DNA from: Chthoniobacteraceae bacterium
GTDB lineage: Bacteria; Verrucomicrobiota; Verrucomicrobiia; Chthoniobacterales; Chthoniobacteraceae
DNA length: 64,000 nt
Assembly: GCA_028293625.1 (NCBI GenBank)
Contig: JAQGOL010000035.1
Span: forward strand, 124,001 to 188,000
Direction of reading: 5' to 3'
Part shown: one piece after another, positions 7,473 through 16,960 of the stretch
Layout of the letters: every line of letters starts with the position of its first letter
Position numbering within the stretch: the stretch's first letter is position 1
Notes under the pieces: model-generated
Database searches by the model: none
The model's input: only the letters and a program-made list of their open reading frames with translations
What the model was told of the DNA's origin: nothing
Translations under genes and position numbers: made by a program

Positions 7473-9848
7473 CTATTGCTTGGCGGTCTGTCCACTGGGT
7501 GTGGATGCTTTGTCGACTCGCAGGATTCCGCCCTGGGCAAACGTGGTGACCATCGGTTCGCCATCCTTGATGATCTGGAACTGGCAGAAGAGTTGTTTGT
7601 GGGTGGCAGTCGGCGTATTCGGCCCGGCTTTCACCGTGAACTTGGCCACCTTGTCTTCCTGGGTAATTTCGACATCCTCGGCGGTGGCATTGGGCGGCAG
7701 GCCGAGGAGCGAGAGTTTGGCTTTGCCTTCAAATGGAATCTTGTTCTCCAACTTCACAGTTATGGTTGTGGTTTCGCCCTGATCGACAAAACTGCGCATG
7801 ATCTGTCCGTTGACAAACGGCGCCGCGACTCCCACTTCCACTAATGGCGTGCTAAACCAGACGGGGCCTTTCCCAAAATCCGCGCTGCCGATCACGCACA
7901 CTTTCCATTTCTGGAGCGGCGCATTGCCGTTGGCGCTAAGTGTCACGATTCCTTCATTCTGGCCTTCAGGAATCTGAACCGTGCCCGCTGTCCCAAGTCC
8001 CGGCGGGGTAAAGAGCAGCGTCAGGGCAATGGGCCCTTTGAAGTCGTTCTTGCGTTCGGTCACTACTTTCAAACCCAGCGAACCGTTTTGAAGCACCGGC
8101 ACTTTGGGCGTCAGCAGGTTGATTTTAACCGGAATTTCTTCCGTGACGGAAACCACCAGGTGATCTTCCCTGACTGAATAAAACGACTTCTGATTGCCGT
8201 TCTCAGCCACGTCGATGTCTTGTTCCACCGACGATTTGACTGGCACGCTTCCTTCTTTGACCTCCGTTGGTTTCGCTTCCAAACCGAATGCCTTGCTGAC
8301 CGGCGCGGCATCGGGCGCTGCTTCAAATACCATGGGAATCGCGTCGAGGCTTTTTTCGACCTCGATGCCGGTCACGGTCACCCCGGCTGGCAGGTCGCGC
8401 GGATCCAAAGTCAGGTCACCGCCGAGATCGTTGCGTTTGATGCGGACCAACGACGCATAGCGATTGCCCTTGGGAACGACAATGGCGCGCCGTTCCTGAT
8501 TGGAATTCTGCACCATCTCCGGCAGCCACAACCCAATGCTTGGTCGCACCGGAGTCAGCTCGACCCGGTATGTAAAAAGCGGGCCGCCTCGTTGGAGTTT
8601 ATCGTCGATTTTTACAAAATAATCGCCATCCGCTCCAACCGTCCACCGCAGGCCGCTATCGAGCTGGCCTTCATCGTCGTTTGCGGCCACCTGGTTTCCT
8701 TTTGAGTCGAGGATCGCCAGGACTGAGTCGAGCGGCGACCGAAGCTGGCGGGCGAACACTTTGACATCGAAGATTTCACCTTTCTTGGCGCTGATCTTGA
8801 AGACGTCCGCGTCATCCTTTTCATTGATGATCCCATTGAGCGCCAATGGAAGTCCCGTGCCGGCCGGAGTCGCCTTGTCGATCGTGTTGTTGGGTTCCAC
8901 CTCAAGCACATTGGGAAATGGCGAAGCGCGGACAAAATTGGGTTGCGGCGTCGGCTGGCTGTCTTCGGAAAAAACCTGAAACCGTGCATCGGGTTGGGCC
9001 GGCAGCTTGATTGTTTTTTCCACTGAACCGCTCGCGTCGCCAATTAGTGTGACCTTGAGGTCCTCACCGGCCGGGCCGCCATTGGGATAGATGGCCAAGG
9101 GGCGCGCGAACGAACCGATGTTGAGCAGATACTGGCATTCTCCCTGCCCGGCATTGGTCGCTTCCTTGATGGTGACGATGTACTTGCCATCCTCAGGGGC
9201 GATGATGCTGGCAACGGGATCCTGGCGGGTTAGAGGAGTGTCGTCGACATCGGCCAGCTTGGTGCCGTCCTCCTTGGTGATCGTCAGCGCGGGATCATAA
9301 ATCTGCTGGGTCTGGAGGCGCGCTCCGATCACTTCCGCACTGATTCGTTCTCCCTTTTTGGCTTCGACTTCGAAACGATCCTGATCTTCACCCTGGGTAT
9401 GGCCCGAAATGGTTATGCCAAGTGCCACCGGTTGGCTTTGAGTGGAAGGAGTCAGCGCCCGGGGAACTTTCGGGTCCGGCGCTGAGGCTTCAATTTCTTC
9501 AATCACCGGAAACGGGCTTACATAGAAGAGCCGCACATCGGACACGCCCGATGCTGTCAGGACGCGGAAGGTATGTTCTCCGAGCCGGACATTCGGCGCG
9601 ATCTTCACCTTCATCTTGAACTTCCCCTTTTCCGCCACGCCCGCTGTAATCTCGAATCCAGGCTCGTCGAAGAGCGCGCCCTTGGCATCTTCAAGATTTC
9701 CTCCCCGGCATTCGATCTCGCTTTCCGCGCCGCGTTGCCCGCCCGCGGGGTAAACAACAGAGACGCGAGGTGAACCGGCGAAAACCGGCAACGCAAACAG
9801 GCACGCCGCCGTGCTGAGGATATGGGTGGAAAGAATGGATCGATTCAT
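7473..9848 (-). CDS. Secreted PPC-domain protein of the DUF1501/DUF1553 operon
   Basis: A 791-residue protein. The start at the ATG before NRSILSTHIL gives a clean signal peptide ending near VFAGS; an upstream in-frame TTG-type start would add 38 unlikely residues. Two regions resemble bacterial pre-peptidase C-terminal (PPC) beta-sandwich domains: around DRFEVEAKKGERISAEVIGA with DGKYIVTIKEA, and around DVFKISAKKGEIFDVKVFAR with DGDYFVKIDD. The rest is beta-rich with Ig-like stretches and no visible catalytic motif. PPC proteins of this sort usually lie next to DUF1501 and DUF1549/DUF1553 genes, as here. A binding or scaffolding role outside the inner membrane is inferred. Confidence 0.85.
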   Translation of the reverse strand: MNRSILSTHILSTAACLFALPVFAGSPRVSVVYPAGGQRGAESEIECRGGNLEDAKGALFDEPGFEITAGVAEKGKFKMKVKIAPNVRLGEHTFRVLTASGVSDVRLFYVSPFPVIEEIEASAPDPKVPRALTPSTQSQPVALGITISGHTQGEDQDRFEVEAKKGERISAEVIGARLQTQQIYDPALTITKEDGTKLADVDDTPLTRQDPVASIIAPEDGKYIVTIKEATNAGQGECQYLLNIGSFARPLAIYPNGGPAGEDLKVTLIGDASGSVEKTIKLPAQPDARFQVFSEDSQPTPQPNFVRASPFPNVLEVEPNNTIDKATPAGTGLPLALNGIINEKDDADVFKISAKKGEIFDVKVFARQLRSPLDSVLAILDSKGNQVAANDDEGQLDSGLRWTVGADGDYFVKIDDKLQRGGPLFTYRVELTPVRPSIGLWLPEMVQNSNQERRAIVVPKGNRYASLVRIKRNDLGGDLTLDPRDLPAGVTVTGIEVEKSLDAIPMVFEAAPDAAPVSKAFGLEAKPTEVKEGSVPVKSSVEQDIDVAENGNQKSFYSVREDHLVVSVTEEIPVKINLLTPKVPVLQNGSLGLKVVTERKNDFKGPIALTLLFTPPGLGTAGTVQIPEGQNEGIVTLSANGNAPLQKWKVCVIGSADFGKGPVWFSTPLVEVGVAAPFVNGQIMRSFVDQGETTTITVKLENKIPFEGKAKLSLLGLPPNATAEDVEITQEDKVAKFTVKAGPNTPTATHKQLFCQFQIIKDGEPMVTTFAQGGILRVDKASTPSGQTAKQ

Positions 9849-9939
9849 ACGGTGTGCGTTTTTGGGGCGCGGAAAAATGGATTCCGCAGCGGGCCAGCAA
9901 AGCGGGGGAGGGTGCCCCCGCTTTCCAAAGGAGCTCCGC

Positions 9940-11274
9940 TTAGGCCAGCAGCTCGGTAACAACCTGGCCGTTCCTGACGATGTCGATTGGACGATTGCCC
10001 GGCGCCATCAGCTTCTTGGTGCCGCGAATTCCGAGCTGGTTGTAAACGGTGGCGGCCATGTCTTCGACACTGAGCGGGTTCTGGTCGGGCTCGGATCCGG
10101 TCGGATCGGAGGAACCGTAAATGAGGCCGCGCTTGAAACCGCCGCCCGCAAATGCCACCGAGAAGACCCGGGGCCAGTGATCGCGGCCGGCATCTTTATT
10201 GATCTTGGGCGAGCGTCCGAATTCCGAGCTGACCATCACCAATGTCTTGTCGAGCATCCCACGACGATCGAGGTCGGTAATAAGCGCCGCGTAAGCCTGA
10301 TCAAAATTCGGGAGCGAGTTTTTCATCCCGCTGGAAATGTTGGAATGCATGTCCCATCCGCCGTATGTGAGGGAAACAAAACGCACACCCGATTCCACCA
10401 GTCGCCGTGCCATCAGCATTCGCCCGCCGGCTTCATTCATTCCGTATTCCTTGCGGATCGCCTCAGGTTCGGCGGCCAGGTTAAAAGCCTCGCGGGCATC
10501 CTGTGAGGAAACCAGTGCGTAGGCCGACTGGTAAAAGCTGTCCATCGCCGTGAGCGCATCGCTCTTTTCCAAGGTGCGGAAATGTTCGTCGACATTGCTA
10601 AGGATGTTACGGCGCCGGTCAAAGCGCTCCGTCGTAATCCCGTCGTGCATATTGAGATCGCGCACCTTGAATCCGGAGTTGGCCGGATCGCTTCCGAGAC
10701 TGAACGGCCCGTGCGCGCTCGAAAGATAGCCGCTGCCCGCGAATTCATTCGGGATATTCGGAATGCAGACGTAGGGAGGCAGATTCTTGCGTGAACCGAG
10801 TTCGTGCGAAATAACCGAACCCATTGAAGGGAATTGAAGCGCAGGCGAAGGCCGGTAACCGGTGAACATGTTATGCGTGCCGCGTTCATGCGCCGCTTCG
10901 CCGTGGGTCATGGAACGGACCACGGTGATCTTGTCGGCGATCTTCGCCGTATTTTGCATGTATTGCGAAAATTTCACCCCTGGGATGGCGGTATCAATCG
11001 CACTTAATGGTCCGCGATATTCAATCGGTGCAAAAGGCTTCGGATCCCATGTCTCCTGATGGGCGCTGCCACCGGGCAGAAAGATGTGAATCAGCGACTC
11101 AGCTTTGGCAATGAGCGGGTCCGTCAGCGCGGCTTCCGCGGCCTGAAGCTTCATGAAATTACCCAGCGACAAACCGAGCCCACCCACGAGACCGACATAA
11201 AGGAACTCGCGTCTTGATGTTTTTTGAAAGTGTGCAGGATCTTCGTGCCAGGTAACGGGTCTGATGTCGCTCAT
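9940..11274 (-). CDS. DUF1501-family exported protein with a Tat signal
   Basis: A 444-residue protein of the DUF1501 family, which belongs to the alkaline phosphatase/sulfatase-like fold group. The chosen start (MSDIRPVTWH) places a twin-arginine signal TSRREFLYVGLVGGLGL about 20 residues in, so export in folded form by Tat is likely. Family-typical stretches include LIHIFLPGGSAHQETWDPKP near the mature N-terminus and GWDMHSN and VMVSSEFGRSP further on. It is first in the four-gene operon that continues with the PPC, DUF1549/DUF1553 and cytochrome-WD40 genes, 91 bases before the PPC gene. Family members are often annotated as sulfatase-like, but the activity is unproven. Confidence 0.92.
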   Translation of the reverse strand: MSDIRPVTWHEDPAHFQKTSRREFLYVGLVGGLGLSLGNFMKLQAAEAALTDPLIAKAESLIHIFLPGGSAHQETWDPKPFAPIEYRGPLSAIDTAIPGVKFSQYMQNTAKIADKITVVRSMTHGEAAHERGTHNMFTGYRPSPALQFPSMGSVISHELGSRKNLPPYVCIPNIPNEFAGSGYLSSAHGPFSLGSDPANSGFKVRDLNMHDGITTERFDRRRNILSNVDEHFRTLEKSDALTAMDSFYQSAYALVSSQDAREAFNLAAEPEAIRKEYGMNEAGGRMLMARRLVESGVRFVSLTYGGWDMHSNISSGMKNSLPNFDQAYAALITDLDRRGMLDKTLVMVSSEFGRSPKINKDAGRDHWPRVFSVAFAGGGFKRGLIYGSSDPTGSEPDQNPLSVEDMAATVYNQLGIRGTKKLMAPGNRPIDIVRNGQVVTELLA

Positions 11275-11624
11275 TGTAGGTCTTGTGTTTGGAGTTTTTT
11301 TGCGCAACGCTTTTTGGCCGCCCGGGCACGGGCGCTCCACACAAAGCCCCACCCTTTGATGACCTGTATGCATTCAATTGAATACCATGGTTCCGGTCAC
11401 GTCGTGGGCAGACGTCGTTTAGCGTTTCAAGCAAACAATCTTTGCAAGAAGAGCGTCTTAGAGGGTTTTTCGTAAATACCACGAATGATGCCTTGCACAT
11501 TCCATACACCTCTGCGCGTGCCATCGCTCAGGAGCACCCAAATTTCTTACCGGATGTCAGTGCCCGAACGCAATAATTCCAAGGCGCCCCCTTGTTAAGG
11601 AGGCGGCATTGCCTGGCCCGAAGT
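11275..11624. other. 350-base intergenic region upstream of the DUF1501 operon
   Basis: I see no credible gene here. It should hold the promoter of the minus-strand DUF1501 operon and the 3' end of the NHL-protein transcript. The clearest element is a perfect 12-base palindrome ATTCAATTGAAT at 11372-11383, about 100 bases upstream of the DUF1501 start, which could be an operator. A GC-rich imperfect hairpin (GCGCCCCCTT / AAGGAGGCGG) at about 11584-11606 lies just past the NHL gene stop but has no T-run after it. No convincing -35/-10 pair was found. Confidence 0.5.
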
Positions 11625-14600
11625 TTATGGAGGCGGACTTATTCCAAACGCTTCGACCCGGATTCCTTCCGGCCAGCCGGCCGGATACAAAGCGCCGGAG
11701 TCAGGGGGCCGCAGCCAAAGCAAAGCGTGACCGGAAACCTTACTGTCAGTCAGATCAGCAAAAACCAGGTCTCCCGAAAAGCTCCCGCCTTTTTTGTAAA
11801 GGCCGATAAAAAGCGGCACGCTTTGGTCTGCGCGCAGCTTGCTGGTGGCGCTGTATTTTGTGCCATCGGCCAATGAACCGGAAATCAGCACAGCGCCCGT
11901 CTTTTTAAGCGTGAGCCGGGCATACCCATTATCGTGCGGATAGCTGGCGGAATCGAACTCCGTCACCGCGGGCTGGAACACGATATTATAGATTCCTTGT
12001 TTCGGCGCGGGACCCGCCGGCAGATTCAGCAAGGCGCTTGGGACCGGTGTTTTTGAATTATACGGAGCCTTCCTTCCTGTAAACGTGCCCGGCACGCTGT
12101 CATCGACAGTTAGCGTTCCGCCTATCCCGGTTGCAGGATTTAGGGAAAACGAAAGTCTGCCCAGCATGCGATTGGCATGAGCTTTATCAACAAGGCTCAA
12201 GGTGGCGCCATACGCTGGTTTGAATCGAGCTGTTCCATCGTTTCCAAGAATTCCCGCGAAAGGCACCGTGCCCTGGCTTCCAATCAGCTTGCCGCTGAAG
12301 CTGCCGGTGGCCGTCACGCTCACACTAACCAACCCTGTGTTGTCAGGATTCGGAGTAGTTCCCGGCATGAGCACGGCAAGATAGACTCCTGCCAGTTCCG
12401 AGCGACGGTTGGTGTAAGTTACTATCTTACTGGTAATGGCCTTTGCTCCGGCAAAATCCTCGGCTTCAACCACCAGATGGTTGATCCCGTTTTCGGGAGC
12501 GGCTCCGCTCACTTGCCAGGGCGTGTTGGCCCCGGCGATGAAGGCAAGCGGTGCATCCAAGGCAAGCGGCACTCCATTCAGTTTTACTGTAAGCGATTTG
12601 AGCGCGAGGTTCTCGTTGACCGTGCCGCTGATAGTAAAAAGTCCCGGCACCGGATTGGTTAGAGGCGCTCTGATATGGAGCACCGGCGCCGTCCTGTCTG
12701 TTTCAGCGGCGTTTACTAACACGGTAACATTGCTTTGGTCAGTAGTTTCGGTGATCCTGACTATGTTGCCCGACAGATCGGTCGCGGTGATGGAAAAGGC
12801 GGCGGCACCCTGGCTTGTTTGCCTGTTGATCGTCGCGGTTGCGATCCAGTGGTTGCCGCCGGCATTGGTCACCACCGCTGTCACGCCGAGCAAGGTTACA
12901 TCCAATTGTTGGAACGGCTCGCTGGAGGTAAAATTTAGCGCCACGGTTTGTCCGGCCATTGCCAATGGGGAAAAGATATTGTTGCTGGCAATAGTTACTG
13001 AACTAAGCGTGGGAGCTGTTGTGTCGAGAACGACATCCGTGGAAAACTCCGATGCCGCCTGGTTCCCTTGCATGTCCTGATAACTTAAGGTGACTGTATA
13101 GATCCCATCGGGGATACTTGATCCGCTCGCAACGGCCGCCGAAGCAGTGGGAGCCGCGGGATCAAAGCTAAAAGAATGTGCGCCGATCTTTTCCTGCGAA
13201 CCGGCCAGCGTCAGCGTGCGGTTGACGGACCCTGTAAAGCTCAGCTGCACACTTCCGGCAAGAGCCGTTTCGGGCAGAGTAAAGGCAACGTTCAACGGGT
13301 TTTTGCTCAGCGCATTCATTACTGGAGCACTTAGCGTAGGAGCCTCGGTAATATCCGTTCCGCGAAAGATGCTGTTTGCGTTCGTATTGACGACATAAAG
13401 GACGCCACTGGAAGTAGAAGCAACGCCTCTCGGGACATTAAATTGTGCCTGCATACCAATCCCTTCAAAGGTGCCAATAACTCCCGGCGTTCCGCCGATC
13501 GTAGTCACCATTCCGGCGCTGGTGATCTTGCGAATGATTTGAGTACCGCTATCGGCCACATAGACATTGCCGTTGGCATCGACTGCCACACCACTGGGAT
13601 TCCCAAACCGTGCCTCGCTCCCGGTGCCATCGGTGCTTCCATAATCGCCGCTTCCATGCCCGGTTCCGACGGTGCCTGCCGATCCCGCCAACGTGGTGAC
13701 AATTCCGCCGCTTGTGATCTTACGGATGGTTTGACTCGAAAATTCCGCGACATAGACATTACCGTCGCTATCGACTGCCACGCCGGTGGGATCATAAAAC
13801 CGCGCCTCGCTCCCGATGCCGTTTGCGCTTCCAATCGTGCGGGCCATTCCCGCCAGAGTGCTGACTACTCCGGCGCTGGTGATTTTTCGAATCGTATGGT
13901 TGTTACGATCGGCAACATAGAGATTGCGATCGCCGTCAACCGCCACGCCCGTGGGACCAGAGAAGCGCGCTTCACTGCCGAGGCCATCGCTGCTTCCACT
14001 GCCAAGCGCCGACCCCGCCAATGTAGTCACCACCCCGTCACTTGTGATCTTGCGGATCCGGGAATTGCCCGTATCCGCGACATAGACATTTCCGTCGTCA
14101 TCAACTGCCACACCGCTCGGATAAACAAATCGTGCTTCATCGCCGATGCCATTTGCGTTCCCTCTCTGGCCGCTTAATCCGGCCAGTGTGGTCACCACGC
14201 CGGCGCTCGTGATTTTACGGATCGTCGAGTCGCTCGCATCCGCGACATACAAATTACCGGTGCGATCAATCGCTATGCCGACGGGATTGTACAACCAGGC
14301 AGTCCTTTCGAAAGCGGCGCTTACCGCGTTTCCAGCCAGTGTCGTTACCACTCCGTCGCTCGTGATCCTGCGGATGACGTGATTGTCGGTATCGGCAACA
14401 ATGAGGGTCCCATTGCCATCGACCGCCACGCCTTGTGGCCCGTAAAATTGCGCACTGCTTCCATCCGCATATCCGGAAATGCCGGGCGATCCAGCCACCG
14501 TGGTGACCACTCCGGCACTCGTAATCTTGCGGATCGTCGAGTTGCCGGAATCGCTTACATAAACATTGCCGCTGCCATCGACTGCCAGACCGCTTGGAAA

Positions 14601-15419
14601 AGTGAATCGTGCCTGGCTCCCGGTGGCATCCACTTTGCCAATCGCGTCCGCTTTTCCCGCGAGCGTGGTCACGACCCCGCCGGTGCTGATCCTGCGGATC
14701 GTTTGACTAAACAGATCAGCGACATAGACATTTCCAGCGCCATCCACTGCGATGCCGGAAGGACCCTTAAACTGTGCACTGCTTCCCGGGCCATCGATAC
14801 TTCCAAACTGGTGATCCATCCCCGCCAGTGTGGTTACCACTCCAGCGCTGGTAATCCTGCGGATCGCATAGTTGCCGAAGTCGGAGACATACACGTTGCC
14901 GTTTCCATCGACCGCTACGCCCATGGGGAGATAAAACTGCGCTGCGGTTCCGATGCCATCCGAATTGCCACTAATATAAACGCTACCGGCTAGTGTACTT
15001 ACAACCCGGCCACTGGTAATCTTGCGGATCGTATGGTTGTTTGTATCCGAGACATACAGATTCCCATTTTGATCAACCGCCAGGCTGTTAGGCCCGTTAA
15101 ATCGCGCACTGCTCCCGGTGCCATCCGTAATTCCAGTGCTGCCAGCCGTTCCCGCAAATGTAGTCACCACTCCGCTGCTGGTAATTTTACGGATGATATG
15201 GTTTCTGCTGTCCGCAACAAAAACATTGCCTTTTCCGTCAGTCGCCACGCCGTTGGGAAGATTAAACCGTGCGGCATTCCCGACGCCATCCAGACTGCCA
15301 TAAAGCTCGGTGCGCCCGACAAAATTTGTCCATCGATAAGCTTCTCCAAGCGCCCGTGATGTTCCGCCCACCAGAAGAAAGAGCAGGGCAAGAAGGCGGA
15401 AGAACGGTTTAAGAGGCAT
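11625..15419 (-). CDS. Large secreted NHL-repeat protein with Ig-like and C-terminal beta domains
   Basis: A 1264-residue protein with a signal peptide (about residues 1-26). Twelve NHL beta-propeller-like repeats of roughly 57 residues each run to about residue 690. Each has the core NVYVADxxNxxIRKITSxG followed by VVTTLAG, and the last is degenerate (VLYVVNTNANSIF). Two Ig/cadherin-like domains follow, each opening near TTAPTLSS or DRTAPVLHI. The C-terminal region has two tandem beta repeats beginning GVYLAVLMPG and GIYNIVFQP. This tail recurs in large secreted verrucomicrobial proteins and partly resembles the 201-residue protein at 60.7 kb. Twelve repeats could make two six-bladed propellers. 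The ligand is unknown. It is transcribed alone. Confidence 0.87.
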   Translation of the reverse strand: MPLKPFFRLLALLFLLVGGTSRALGEAYRWTNFVGRTELYGSLDGVGNAARFNLPNGVATDGKGNVFVADSRNHIIRKITSSGVVTTFAGTAGSTGITDGTGSSARFNGPNSLAVDQNGNLYVSDTNNHTIRKITSGRVVSTLAGSVYISGNSDGIGTAAQFYLPMGVAVDGNGNVYVSDFGNYAIRRITSAGVVTTLAGMDHQFGSIDGPGSSAQFKGPSGIAVDGAGNVYVADLFSQTIRRISTGGVVTTLAGKADAIGKVDATGSQARFTFPSGLAVDGSGNVYVSDSGNSTIRKITSAGVVTTVAGSPGISGYADGSSAQFYGPQGVAVDGNGTLIVADTDNHVIRRITSDGVVTTLAGNAVSAAFERTAWLYNPVGIAIDRTGNLYVADASDSTIRKITSAGVVTTLAGLSGQRGNANGIGDEARFVYPSGVAVDDDGNVYVADTGNSRIRKITSDGVVTTLAGSALGSGSSDGLGSEARFSGPTGVAVDGDRNLYVADRNNHTIRKITSAGVVSTLAGMARTIGSANGIGSEARFYDPTGVAVDSDGNVYVAEFSSQTIRKITSGGIVTTLAGSAGTVGTGHGSGDYGSTDGTGSEARFGNPSGVAVDANGNVYVADSGTQIIRKITSAGMVTTIGGTPGVIGTFEGIGMQAQFNVPRGVASTSSGVLYVVNTNANSIFRGTDITEAPTLSAPVMNALSKNPLNVAFTLPETALAGSVQLSFTGSVNRTLTLAGSQEKIGAHSFSFDPAAPTASAAVASGSSIPDGIYTVTLSYQDMQGNQAASEFSTDVVLDTTAPTLSSVTIASNNIFSPLAMAGQTVALNFTSSEPFQQLDVTLLGVTAVVTNAGGNHWIATATINRQTSQGAAAFSITATDLSGNIVRITETTDQSNVTVLVNAAETDRTAPVLHIRAPLTNPVPGLFTISGTVNENLALKSLTVKLNGVPLALDAPLAFIAGANTPWQVSGAAPENGINHLVVEAEDFAGAKAITSKIVTYTNRRSELAGVYLAVLMPGTTPNPDNTGLVSVSVTATGSFSGKLIGSQGTVPFAGILGNDGTARFKPAYGATLSLVDKAHANRMLGRLSFSLNPATGIGGTLTVDDSVPGTFTGRKAPYNSKTPVPSALLNLPAGPAPKQGIYNIVFQPAVTEFDSASYPHDNGYARLTLKKTGAVLISGSLADGTKYSATSKLRADQSVPLFIGLYKKGGSFSGDLVFADLTDSKVSGHALLWLRPPDSGALYPAGWPEGIRVEAFGISPPP

Positions 15420-15530
15420 CAGGATAAATGATTGGACGCGGCAACTGCGCGGGCGTTGAGATCGGCACGTTAAGGGTGTGAATATTGCATCACACTCGGT
15501 TTCGAATGATACAACAGAAACAGATAAGGA

Positions 15531-15566
15531 AACCGGAATAGTTCCCTGGAACTATTCGCCTCGGTT
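15531..15566 (-). terminator. Strong hairpin after the GS-like gene
   Basis: A perfect 10-base inverted repeat GAATAGTTCC / GGAACTATTC (15536-15545 and 15548-15557) with a 2-base spacer, extended by outer AACCG / CGGTT arms. It lies 24 bases past the stop of the glutamine-synthetase-like gene. On the minus strand it is followed by pyrimidine-rich sequence (TTTCCTTATCTGTTTC) rather than a clean T-run. It probably marks the transcript end of the three-gene operon. Confidence 0.5.
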
Positions 15567-15589
15567 ACAGCGGTTTGTGACCCCGCCAA

Positions 15590-16930
15590 TCAGATTTGTT
15601 CGAAGTAACGACGCCGTTCCCAATCTGTCACCGCGGAGTCAAAAGCCCGCGCTTCCAGCCTCGCCGTTTGGACATAGAAATCGATGGCGGCGTCGCCGAA
15701 CGCCTTGCGTGCCATGCGACTCGCATTGAGAAACTCGGCGGCTTCCTTTAACGATCCCGGGAGCGATGGCAGGGATGCATCGACATAGGCGTTGCCGTTA
15801 TAAATAGGCGGGCACTCCAGGTTTTCTTCAATGCCTGCCATGCCGGCGGCCATCATCGCTGCGAACGCAAGATAAGGGTTTGCGTCGGCGCCCGGCAGCC
15901 GGTTTTCGATCCGGAACGAAGATCCGCTTCCAACCACGCGGAAACCGACGGTGCGATTGTCGTGGGCCCATGCGAGCTTGGTGGGTGCCCAGCTTGCCGA
16001 CTGATAACGTTTGTATGAATTAATAGTCGGCGCAAAGAAATAGCCCAGATCTCGCGAGTATTTAATTAACCCAGCCAAAAACTGTTTAAAAAGCAACGAG
16101 CCGCCGGACTCGGTTCCAAAAAGGTTGGTCGCACCGCGCCAGAGGCTCAGATGAATGTGGCAACTGCTGCCGACTTCCTCCGCCCACGGTTTGGGCATGA
16201 AGGTAAGACATTTGCCGTGCTGCTCCACGATCTGCCGTGCGCCTTGTTTAAAAACGCAATGCAGGTCGCCGATCGGCAATGGTTCATCGTAAATGAAATT
16301 GACCTCATGCTGGCCCTTGCCCCATTCGCCTTTGGTCGACTCGATCGGGATCCGTGCAATCGGCATCTGGTTGCGAATGGCGCGCATGATCGGCTCGTCG
16401 CGCGCGGTTTGCATCGTGTGATAGTCGATGCGGTAATCGCTTGAAGGAGAAAGACCTCGGTAATCTTTCTGGAACGCATCGTGGGCGCTTTGGTTAAAAA
16501 GGAAAAACTCCAGTTCACTGGCGAGTTTGCATCCCAGGCTCTGCTCGGAAAGCTTTTCAATCTGGCGGCGCAACACCGAGCGCGGCGCTTCTTCCACCCG
16601 CCGCCCATCGTGCCCATAAAGATCACAAATCACCATGGCCGAGCCCGGTTCCCATGGCAGCACCCGCAAAGTTTCCAAATCGGGCCGCATCTCAAGGTCG
16701 CCATAGCCGGACTCCCAGTTGGCCAGCTGAAACCCTTCCTGAGGTTCCATCTCCAGGTTGAGGGTCAGCAGATAGTTGCACGAGTGAGTGCCCTCCTTTG
16801 CGGTGTGCTCAAGAAACTGGCTTGCCGTGATCCGTTTTCCAATGAGCCGTCCAAAGACATCGGGGAAGACGGTGACAACGGTGTCGATCTCGCCCGCGGC
16901 GATTTTGTTTTCAAGGTCGGAAAGGGTCAT
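15590..16930 (-). CDS. Glutamine-synthetase-family ligase (gamma-glutamyl-amide synthetase type)
   Basis: A 446-residue member of the glutamine synthetase superfamily. Visible active-site elements are the metal-binding SELEFFLF (138-145), GKGQHEVNF (204-212), SSCHIHLSLW (255-264), NSYKRY (304-309) and RIENRLPGADANPY (340-353). These enzymes use ATP to join the gamma-carboxyl of glutamate to ammonia or an amine. The sequence looks more like the PuuA/GlnA3/GlnA4-type gamma-glutamylamine ligases than housekeeping GlnA. The strongest hint is the context: third gene of an operon behind an aldehyde dehydrogenase (30 bases) and an iron alcohol dehydrogenase. The amine substrate is unknown; an amino alcohol such as ethanolamine is a reasonable idea. 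Confidence 0.85.
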   Translation of the reverse strand: MTLSDLENKIAAGEIDTVVTVFPDVFGRLIGKRITASQFLEHTAKEGTHSCNYLLTLNLEMEPQEGFQLANWESGYGDLEMRPDLETLRVLPWEPGSAMVICDLYGHDGRRVEEAPRSVLRRQIEKLSEQSLGCKLASELEFFLFNQSAHDAFQKDYRGLSPSSDYRIDYHTMQTARDEPIMRAIRNQMPIARIPIESTKGEWGKGQHEVNFIYDEPLPIGDLHCVFKQGARQIVEQHGKCLTFMPKPWAEEVGSSCHIHLSLWRGATNLFGTESGGSLLFKQFLAGLIKYSRDLGYFFAPTINSYKRYQSASWAPTKLAWAHDNRTVGFRVVGSGSSFRIENRLPGADANPYLAFAAMMAAGMAGIEENLECPPIYNGNAYVDASLPSLPGSLKEAAEFLNASRMARKAFGDAAIDFYVQTARLEARAFDSAVTDWERRRYFEQI

Positions 16931-16960
16931 AGGAAATAACGGGCTTTTAACGCGAAACCT

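Noticed and set aside
13300-15350. Regularly spaced DNA repeats that could suggest a CRISPR array
   Set aside because: Period is about 170 bases, the copies are diverged and in one reading frame, and they encode NHL repeats.
13443-15359. Several plus-strand open frames with repeated motifs
   Set aside because: They are the antisense of the NHL repeats; the repetition is inherited from the real gene.
15476-15495. CRP-like palindrome GTGTGA-N8-TCACAC
   Set aside because: Spacing is 8 rather than the 6 of the CRP consensus TGTGA-N6-TCACA, and it sits just upstream of the NHL gene with no other sign of a site. It could still be an operator for another regulator.
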